Shown here piece by piece: positions 7,328 through 12,411 of a stretch of DNA of 12,411 nucleotides. Source of the DNA: Planctomycetota bacterium (lineage in GTDB: Bacteria > Planctomycetota > Phycisphaerae > Sedimentisphaerales > Anaerohalosphaeraceae); NCBI GenBank assembly GCA_012519365.1, contig JAAYQH010000248.1, positions 1 to 12,411 on the forward strand, written 5' to 3'. The notes below the pieces were generated by a model. It ran no database searches, was not told the DNA's origin, and worked only from the letters and a program-made list of their open reading frames with translations. The position numbers and the translations under genes were made by a program. Every line of letters begins with the position of its first letter. Position 1 is the stretch's first letter.

Positions 7328-8326
7328 ATGCGTAAAAATATTGCGATTGCCGGCGTAACCGGTGCGGTAGGACAGGAATTTTTGAATATTCTGGCCGAGC
7401 GGCAATTTCCATTTGCCTCGATTAAGATGCTGGCCAGTTCCCGCTCAGCGGGCAAAAAAATACCCTTTATGGGTAAAGAATATACAGTCGAGGAATTAAC
7501 AGCCGACAGTTTTGACGGCGTGGATATTGCGCTATTTTCCGCCGGCGGTGCGCGAAGTAAAGAATTTGCGCCGGCTGCGGTTAAGGCCGGTGCGGTGGTG
7601 GTGGATAACTCCTCAGCCTTTCGGATGGACCCCGAGGTGCCGCTGGTCGTTCCGGAGATCAACCCTGAGGCGATCGCCAGGCACAAGGGGATTATCGCCA
7701 ATCCGAACTGCTCGACGATTATCGCCAATGTGCCGCTTTGGCCGCTGCACAAGGTCAATCCCATCAAACGGCTGGTGGTCAGCACGTATCAGGCCGCCAG
7801 CGGGGCGGGTCAGTCCGCGATGCTGGAAATGATGCAGCAGGCCCGCGAGGTGCTGGAAGGCAAGCCTGTGACCTGCAAAACCCTGAAATACCAACTGGCG
7901 TTCAATGTCTATTGCCACGATTCGAAGATCGGGCCGAACGGCTACAACGAAGAAGAAATGAAGATGGTGCACGAGACGCACAAAATCTTCAATTGTCCGC
8001 AGATGGCGATTACCTGTACCTGTGTGCGTGTTCCGGTGATGAGGACGCATTGCGAGAGTCTGAACGTTGAGTTTACGAACCCCATCACACCGGACGAGGT
8101 GCGTGATTTGCTGGCCGCAGCGCCGGGCGTGTCGATCATCGACGATCGTGAACACAACCACTTCCCGATGCCGGTGGACGCCACGGGCAAGGACGATGTG
8201 TTTGTCGGACATATTCGGCAGGACGAGTCGCTTGCTGATAATCGCGGCATCAATCTTTGGATTGCCGGTGACCAGATTCGTAAAGGCGCAGCACTGAACG
8301 CGATTCAGATCGCCGAACTGCTTTGA
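7328..8326 (+). CDS. asd: Aspartate-semialdehyde dehydrogenase
   Basis: This 332-residue enzyme reduces aspartyl-4-phosphate to aspartate semialdehyde with NADPH, the branch-point step to lysine, diaminopimelate, threonine and methionine. Landmarks are the nucleotide-binding GVTGAVG (9-15), the NADP-contacting LASSRSAGK (35-43), the SAGG segment (71-74), the catalytic cysteine C128 in ANPNCST, and the paired R234 and H241 in RVPVMRTH, which have the same 7-residue spacing as R267 and H274 of the E. coli enzyme. The length and the ending QIAELL are normal for the bacterial family. It is cytoplasmic and tetrameric or dimeric in relatives. It has its own promoter and SD and is followed by an intrinsic terminator. 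No other lysine or threonine pathway gene lies in the window. Confidence 0.97.
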   Translation: MRKNIAIAGVTGAVGQEFLNILAERQFPFASIKMLASSRSAGKKIPFMGKEYTVEELTADSFDGVDIALFSAGGARSKEFAPAAVKAGAVVVDNSSAFRMDPEVPLVVPEINPEAIARHKGIIANPNCSTIIANVPLWPLHKVNPIKRLVVSTYQAASGAGQSAMLEMMQQAREVLEGKPVTCKTLKYQLAFNVYCHDSKIGPNGYNEEEMKMVHETHKIFNCPQMAITCTCVRVPVMRTHCESLNVEFTNPITPDEVRDLLAAAPGVSIIDDREHNHFPMPVDATGKDDVFVGHIRQDESLADNRGINLWIAGDQIRKGAALNAIQIAELL

Positions 8327-8363
8327 GGGATGTGACGACAGAAGTGAAAGGATAGAAGTCAGA

Positions 8364-8402
8364 GGGCAGAGAAGTTCAAAGCAGACTTTTCTGTCCTTTT
8401 TT
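8364..8402 (+). terminator. Rho-independent terminator after asd
   Basis: GGGCAGAGAAGT (8364-8375) pairs with ACTTTTCTGTCC (8385-8396) as a 12-bp stem with two G-U pairs and a 9-nt loop, followed at once by six T (8397-8402) and then GTTT. This is a good intrinsic terminator 37 nt after the asd stop. Its T-run ends only 4 nt before the truA ATG. Confidence 0.8.
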
Positions 8403-8406
8403 GTTT

Positions 8407-9147
8407 ATGACCAAACGCAGGATCAAACTTGAATTGCAATACGATGGCACGGCCTATCACGGCTGGCAGAAACAGCCGACCTTGCCGACGATTCAGGGTA
8501 TGCTCGAGGCGGCGATGGCAAAGCTGTGCGGCACGGCGGTGGAGGTGGTCGGCTCGTCGCGGACCGACGCAGGCGTGCATGCGTTGGGCCAAGTGGCGCA
8601 TGTCGATCTGGATTGTCCCGTACCGACCAAGAATATCGCCCGTGCGTTGAATAATCTGCTGCCGAATGATATTGCAGTGGTTACCGCTCAGGATGTGCCT
8701 GCGGATTTTGACGCGATCAGCAACACCCAAAGCAAGGCCTACCGCTATACGATCTGCACGAATATGATTCGTCCGGTTATGCGGATTCGATATTGCTGGC
8801 ATCGGCCGGGGATACTGGATGTTTCCGCGATGGATGCTGCTGCCAGACGTTTGGTGGGAACGATGGATTTCAAATCGTTTGCCTCGGCGGCCGATACCCG
8901 CGAAAGTTCGGTGCGGACGGTTCTGCATTGCGTGGTTTCTCAACGCGGTGACGATGTTTTTGTAGATGTTTCGGCAACCGGTTTTTTGTATAATATGGTT
9001 AGAAATATGGTTGGCACGTTGGTTGAGATAGGTCGGGGTCGATGGCAGCCGCAAGAGATTGATCGAATTCTGGCCGCCAAAGACCGCGCTGCCGCCGGTC
9101 CCATCGCACCGGCGTCGGGATTATGCCTGAGGCGCATCTGCTATTGA
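8407..9147 (+). CDS. truA: tRNA pseudouridine(38-40) synthase TruA
   Basis: This 246-residue enzyme converts uridines 38-40 in the anticodon stem-loop of tRNAs to pseudouridine. The N-terminus KLELQYDGTAYHGWQ (7-21) is typical of the family. The catalytic aspartate is D54 in SSRTDAGVHALGQVAH, and the RNA-contacting tyrosine is Y112 in KAYRY. Family motifs TGFLYNMVRNMVGTL (191-205) and APASGLCL (234-241) are present. The ATG at 8407 is chosen because the family conservation begins right after it. A TTG two codons upstream (8401) lies inside the terminator T-run. No SD is visible at either. The leader is the asd terminator itself, so expression may depend on read-through or on an internal promoter within asd that I cannot identify. 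Confidence 0.96.
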   Translation: MTKRRIKLELQYDGTAYHGWQKQPTLPTIQGMLEAAMAKLCGTAVEVVGSSRTDAGVHALGQVAHVDLDCPVPTKNIARALNNLLPNDIAVVTAQDVPADFDAISNTQSKAYRYTICTNMIRPVMRIRYCWHRPGILDVSAMDAAARRLVGTMDFKSFASAADTRESSVRTVLHCVVSQRGDDVFVDVSATGFLYNMVRNMVGTLVEIGRGRWQPQEIDRILAAKDRAAAGPIAPASGLCLRRICY

Positions 9148-9166
9148 AAACCATCGTTCAAAAATA

Positions 9167-9201
9167 AAAACAGGAGAACCTGTCTTCGGCTGGGTTTTTT
9201 G
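9167..9201. terminator. Possible short terminator between truA and the GT4 gene
   Basis: ACAGG (9170-9174) pairs with CCTGT (9179-9183) across the loop AGAA. On the minus strand this stem is followed by TTTTATTTTT and looks like a small terminator, although no minus-strand gene is here. On the plus strand an alternative stem, AACC (9177-9180) with GGTT (9193-9196), is followed by a T-run to 9200. Both stems are short, so the call is weak. Confidence 0.3.
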
Positions 9202-10392
9202 ATGCATATCGTACATATCATAACGCGGTTGATTCTCGGCGGGGCACAGGAAAACACACTGATTACCTGCCAATTGCTGGCACAGCGCGGCCATCGAATC
9301 ACGCTGATTACTGGCCCGGCCCTCGGTCCGGAAGGGGCGTTGTTTGAGCGGACTCGAAACGCGGGGTACGAGGTTGTCGTATTAAACGATCTGATTCATC
9401 CTATCCGTTTCCAAAACGACCTGCGGGCGTATGGGGAACTGAAGCGACTGTTACGGCAGCTGGAGCCGGATATTGTACATACCCATTCGGCCAAGGCCGG
9501 TATTCTTGAACGGTTTGTCGGCTGGTCACTGAAGGGGAAACTGCCCCGCAAGGGGCGTTCTGTGCCCCACGTGGTGCATACGGTTCATGGACTGGTGTTT
9601 CATCCCTACCAAAGCCGACTGCTGAACGCGATGTATATTCTCATCGAGCGGGCCGCCGCTCGGCGCACCGATGCTTTTATTACGGTGGCCGATACGATGA
9701 CCGAGAAGGCCAAAGCCGCCCGGATCGGCCTTGACAAACCTTGGACGACCGCTTATTCGGCTATTGAAGAGGATGCGTTTTTGACTCCGCCGTCCCAAAC
9801 TCAGATTCAACAATTTCGTCGTCAGTATGATATTCCTCTTGATGCGACGGTGTTTGTCTGTGTTGCGCGGATTGCCGAACTCAAAGGACACTCCTATATT
9901 ATCGAATCGGCCAAGGCGCTGCGTCGCGAATACGAGAACTGCTGCTGGCTGTTTGTCGGCGACGGGGAATTGACCGACACGATAAAGGCCAAAATTCATA
10001 GTGAGGGCTTGCAGGGATGCTTTCGTTTTACAGGGCTTGTGCCGCCGGAACAAATTCCGCTGATTCTTCATGCCTCCGATATTCTCGTCCATTGCTCATT
10101 GCGTGAGGGATTGGCGCGTGTGCTGCCGCAGGCGATGTTGTGCGCCAAGCCGGTAATAAGTTTTGATATTGACGGCGCCAAAGAGGTTGTTACCCCGCAG
10201 ACAGGGTTTCTGACTGAGCCGAAAAATGTCGGACAGTTGATCCGGGCCTGCCAAAGACTGCTGGACGAGCCGGCGTTGAGACGACAGCTGGGAGAAAACG
10301 GACGCCAATTTGTCAAAGAAAAGTTCGCCCCGGATACGATGGTCGATACCCTTGAGCGGATCTATCACGACCTGATGAAAACTGGTCGGTAG
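9202..10392 (+). CDS. GT4-family glycosyltransferase
   Basis: This 396-residue GT-B fold enzyme is predicted to transfer a sugar from a nucleotide donor during surface polysaccharide or glycolipid synthesis. The N-terminal domain starts with HIITRLILGGAQENTL (5-20), the glycine-rich acceptor-side loop. DIVHTHSAKAG (90-100) and HTVHGLVFHP (126-135) follow. The C-terminal donor domain shows phosphate-binding R223 and K228 in ARIAELKGH, FVGDGEL (251-257), and the donor motif SLREGLARVLPQAM (299-312). Here the usual E-x7-E reads E302-x7-Q310. The ATG at 9202 is chosen from family conservation. AGGAG lies 25 nt upstream, too far for a normal SD, and a T-run directly precedes the start. It follows truA by 54 nt. 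There is no signal peptide; it is likely a peripheral cytoplasmic enzyme. Donor and acceptor are unknown. Confidence 0.9.
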   Translation: MHIVHIITRLILGGAQENTLITCQLLAQRGHRITLITGPALGPEGALFERTRNAGYEVVVLNDLIHPIRFQNDLRAYGELKRLLRQLEPDIVHTHSAKAGILERFVGWSLKGKLPRKGRSVPHVVHTVHGLVFHPYQSRLLNAMYILIERAAARRTDAFITVADTMTEKAKAARIGLDKPWTTAYSAIEEDAFLTPPSQTQIQQFRRQYDIPLDATVFVCVARIAELKGHSYIIESAKALRREYENCCWLFVGDGELTDTIKAKIHSEGLQGCFRFTGLVPPEQIPLILHASDILVHCSLREGLARVLPQAMLCAKPVISFDIDGAKEVVTPQTGFLTEPKNVGQLIRACQRLLDEPALRRQLGENGRQFVKEKFAPDTMVDTLERIYHDLMKTGR

Positions 10393-10432
10393 ACGCTATT
10401 AGAGAGGTTTTTGGGTTTGTTTGTCATCAGAC

Positions 10433-10440
10433 GGGAAGGA
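10433..10440 (+). promoter_or_regulatory. Ribosome binding site of rtcB
   Basis: GGGAAGGA lies 9 nt before the ATG at 10450, the strongest SD in the right part of the window. It supports independent translation of rtcB. Confidence 0.7.
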
Positions 10441-10449
10441 TAGCGATTT

Positions 10450-11877
10450 ATGGATCGAAAATTAGTCAAACGCCGAAGTGAGTATGTGTGGGAAGTGCCG
10501 CAAAGTGAGCCGATGCGCGTGCCGGGGACGATCTTTGCCTCCGAGACCCTCATTCATGAGATGGACGATATGGTGGTTCGGCAGGTGCAAAATGTCGCCG
10601 CACTGCCGGGCATTGTAAGCGGCTCGTTTGCGATGCCCGATGCGCATTGGGGATATGGTTTTTGTATCGGCGGCGTTGCGGCGTTTGACCCGGCCGACGG
10701 CATAGTCAGTGCGGGGGGGGTAGGTTTTGATATTGCCTGCGGCGTACGGACACTGCGAACGGGGCTAAAGGTCCAGGACATGCCGGCGCTGCGCGAACCG
10801 CTGGCCGAGGCGCTGTATCGCACGATTCCCGCCGGCGTCGGTAGCACCGGCAAGATCAAACTATCCGTCAGCCGTCTGGACGAGGTGCTGCTCAAGGGGG
10901 CCCGCTGGGCGGTCGAAAACGGTTACGGTCTGCCGGAAGATCTGCGATTTATCGAATCCGGCGGTTGTGTTCCCGGGGCCGATCCGTCGCAGGTGTCCGA
11001 TCAGGCCAAAACACGCCAACTGGATCAGATGGGCACGCTTGGTTCAGGCAATCATTATCTTGAGATTCAGCGAGTGGCCGAGATTTTCGATGCGAAGGCC
11101 GCTGCGGCCTTTGGGCTTGAGCTTGACGATATTCTTGTCAGTATTCATTGCGGCTCACGGGGACTGGGACACCAAATCGGGACGGACTTTCTCAAACGGA
11201 TGACCTCGGCGGCCGGGCAATTCGGTCTGCATCTGCCCGAACGCGAACTGGCTTGTGCTCCGCTGGATTCATCGATCGGCAGAAGTTATTTGGCCGCAAT
11301 GCGCTCGGGCATCAATTGCGCCTTGGCCAATCGGCAGATTTTGACCCATTTGGTGCGAGAGGTGTTTGCCGAGGTTGCTCCGAAGGCCTCAATCCGTCTG
11401 TTGTATGATGTATCGCACAACACCTGTCAGGAAGAAGAGCATCTTGTCGGGGGTAAACGAATGCGGCTGTTTGTGCATCGCAAGGGTGCAACGCGTGCGT
11501 GGGGCCCAGGCCGGCCGGAATTGCCGGCTGAATATCGCGGTGTCGGGCAGCCGGTGCTGATTGGCGGTACGATGGGCACGTCCTCGTTCATTCTGGTCGG
11601 TACCGAGCAAAGCGAGCGGCTGGCATTCGGCTCGGCCTGTCACGGAGCCGGACGGGCGATGAGTCGAAATGCTGCGACCCGGCAATTTCGCGGCAAGGAG
11701 ATTGTCGGGCGATTGGCAGCGCAGGGGATTCTTATTCGTAGCCGTTCGATGCGCGGTATTGCCGAAGAATCGCCGCTTGCTTATAAAGATGTCAGCGAAG
11801 TCGTCGAAGCGACCCATCAGGCCGGACTGGCGCGAAAAGTTGTGCGTCTGGTGCCGCTGGCGTGCATTAAGGGGTAA
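10450..11877 (+). CDS. rtcB: RNA-splicing/repair ligase RtcB
   Basis: This 475-residue enzyme seals RNA ends carrying 2',3'-cyclic phosphate or 3'-phosphate to 5'-OH ends, using GTP and Mn2+. Bacterial members are linked to RNA repair. All family active-site residues are recognisable: D94 and C97 in GGVGFDIACGVR, N201 and H202 in GSGNHYLE, H233 in SIHCGSRGLGHQ, H323 in YDVSHNTC, and the guanylylated histidine H398 in ACHGAGRAMSR. The N-terminal MRVPGTIFAS (22-31) and MPDAHWGYGF (62-71) are also typical. Length is normal. It begins 57 nt after the GT4 gene with its own strong SD. No archease cofactor gene and no RtcA cyclase or RtcR regulator is in the window. The family call is secure; its cellular target is unknown. 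Confidence 0.97.
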   Translation: MDRKLVKRRSEYVWEVPQSEPMRVPGTIFASETLIHEMDDMVVRQVQNVAALPGIVSGSFAMPDAHWGYGFCIGGVAAFDPADGIVSAGGVGFDIACGVRTLRTGLKVQDMPALREPLAEALYRTIPAGVGSTGKIKLSVSRLDEVLLKGARWAVENGYGLPEDLRFIESGGCVPGADPSQVSDQAKTRQLDQMGTLGSGNHYLEIQRVAEIFDAKAAAAFGLELDDILVSIHCGSRGLGHQIGTDFLKRMTSAAGQFGLHLPERELACAPLDSSIGRSYLAAMRSGINCALANRQILTHLVREVFAEVAPKASIRLLYDVSHNTCQEEEHLVGGKRMRLFVHRKGATRAWGPGRPELPAEYRGVGQPVLIGGTMGTSSFILVGTEQSERLAFGSACHGAGRAMSRNAATRQFRGKEIVGRLAAQGILIRSRSMRGIAEESPLAYKDVSEVVEATHQAGLARKVVRLVPLACIKG

Positions 11878-11921
11878 TCTCAACCTGGCCAACACGGGCA
11901 AAGGGGATGTTTTGATAGATG

Positions 11922-11953
11922 CCTTTCTTGTTGCGATTGCAGCGCAAGAAAGG
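11922..11953. repeat. Inverted repeat 45 nt after the rtcB stop
   Basis: CCTTTCTTG (11922-11930) pairs perfectly with CAAGAAAGG (11945-11953) around a 14-nt loop that has a further 3-bp TGC/GCA stem. No T-run follows on either strand, so intrinsic termination is uncertain. It sits between rtcB and the opposing open stretch, where a two-way transcription end would be expected. Confidence 0.5.
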
Positions 11954-11983
11954 AATCGTTCAAAATAACGGCATCATCTTGTT

Positions 11984-12154
11984 TTACCCATGCGGACCGA
12001 TGTTCGGCCGCCGGACGTTTTCCAGACGGCAGACAATGGGCTTTTCATGGCCGTACTTGATACCCTCCTTGATAGCGTCCTGCCAGACCCTCTGGCACTG
12101 CGACGCGTTGAGTTTGCTGATTTCGGCTAAGGTCGAAGCGAAGCCCTGTTTTCT
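11984..12154 (-). pseudogene. Startless open stretch, possible gene relic
   Basis: On the minus strand 56 codons run from just after a TAA (12157-12155) to a TAA at 11986-11984 with no ATG, GTG or TTG. The translation has protein-like composition: LAEISKLNASQCQRVWQDAI and IKYGHEKPIVCRLENVRRPN are amphipathic and charged in a plausible way. I do not recognise the family. It may be the C-terminal end of a gene whose 5' part was lost or frameshifted. It could also be a chance open frame. The neighbouring frame, open from 12257, is less protein-like after this point. Confidence 0.3.
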
Positions 12155-12291
12155 TTAGGACAAAGGAAAAACCGTACAAGTTTGTGGGAGAACTGACCCT
12201 AGTAAGCATCCACCCTCCGTGCATATAAGTATTTCTTATCAAAACACTTATCGGCATAAGCCCAAAATCGGTCAGTTTGAGTTACTAACAT

Positions 12292-12411
12292 ATGTTTTAT
12301 GATCGTATGAACGGTTATGAAGACGCACAATGGCAGAACGCTTTCCCCGGCGGCGATGCTGCACTGAAGGCACAAACGCGGCCCCAAGCATCAATCTCGT
12401 CTGGCCGGTCA
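12292..12411 (+). CDS. Possible 5' end of a gene running off the right edge
   Basis: An ATG at 12292 opens a frame of 40 codons still open at the window end. It begins MFYDRMNGYEDAQWQNAFPG. Met6 at 12307 is an alternative start. No SD is seen, and the minus strand is also open here, so the coding direction is not certain. The product is not recognised. Confidence 0.35.
   Translation, partial: MFYDRMNGYEDAQWQNAFPGGDAALKAQTRPQASISSGRS

Larger units (their letters stand above)
11878..12291. other. Gene-poor stretch after rtcB
   Basis: This is 414 nt with no convincing complete gene. It contains a 9-bp hairpin (11922-11953), a startless minus-strand open frame (11984-12154), and a small CTTAT/ATAAG stem at 12247-12260. 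I see no RNA gene or mobile-element end. Confidence 0.6.

Noticed and set aside
8340..8375. Three AGAAGT copies between asd and truA (8340, 8354 and 8370) as a regulatory repeat
   Set aside because: The spacing is irregular (14 and 16 nt), and the last copy is simply part of the terminator stem. Chance in purine-rich DNA is enough.
8359..9054. 231-codon minus-strand open frame opposite truA
   Set aside because: The plus strand carries an unmistakable TruA. The antisense translation is rich in Arg, His and Pro with no domain, as expected of a shadow frame.
11957..11969. 13-nt match CGTTCAAAATAAC shared with the 3' end of the diguanylate cyclase (minus strand near 5801-5813)
   Set aside because: It is too short to mean common origin and there is no flanking similarity.
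1..12411. CRISPR array, IS element, integrase, toxin-antitoxin pair, tRNA or rRNA
   Set aside because: No regularly spaced repeats, transposase motifs, terminal inverted repeats, small paired genes or tRNA-like cloverleaf sequences were seen.

Overview
The window looks like chromosomal DNA from a Gram-negative bacterium, most plausibly a planctomycete of the Phycisphaerae type. This rests on indirect signs: a secreted GH2 enzyme with a Bacteroidetes/Planctomycetes-style C-terminal architecture, a WaaP-like lipid kinase, a single-pass membrane protein with a helical-repeat domain, many starts without a Shine-Dalgarno (SD) sequence, and moderate GC. No 16S rRNA or other taxonomic marker is present, so the assignment is an inference.

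Left part (1-5728): a membrane-anchored helical-repeat (TPR-like) protein runs off the left edge on the minus strand. Upstream of it on the same strand is a small WaaP/Kdo-type lipid or sugar kinase. Divergent from the kinase is a polytopic GT2/GT21-type (ceramide-glucosyltransferase-like) enzyme, followed after 65 nt by a secreted GH2 glycosidase with both catalytic glutamates. The kinase and the glycosyltransferase appear to be driven by two face-to-face promoters whose polymerase footprints would overlap. This block looks like a cell-envelope or glycolipid module.

Middle (5729-7327): a minus-strand GAF-GGDEF diguanylate cyclase with intact active and inhibitory sites converges on the GH2 gene. 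A 425-nt intergenic region holding a nested hairpin, a 12-nt palindrome and a good promoter separates it from the next block.

Right part (7328-11877): four plus-strand genes follow. They are aspartate-semialdehyde dehydrogenase (asd), tRNA pseudouridine synthase A (truA), a GT4 glycosyltransferase, and the RNA ligase RtcB. A strong intrinsic terminator after asd ends only 4 nt before the truA start codon. The four genes are functionally mixed (amino-acid/cell-wall precursor synthesis, tRNA modification, surface polysaccharide synthesis, RNA repair) and need not form one operon.

Right end (11878-12411): a 9-bp stem hairpin, a 56-codon open stretch without a start codon that may be a gene relic, and a possible gene start running off the right edge.

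I found no CRISPR array, transposase, tRNA, rRNA or defence system. The window is mostly ordinary. The observations most worth checking are the divergent kinase/glycosyltransferase control region and the terminator that forms the truA leader.
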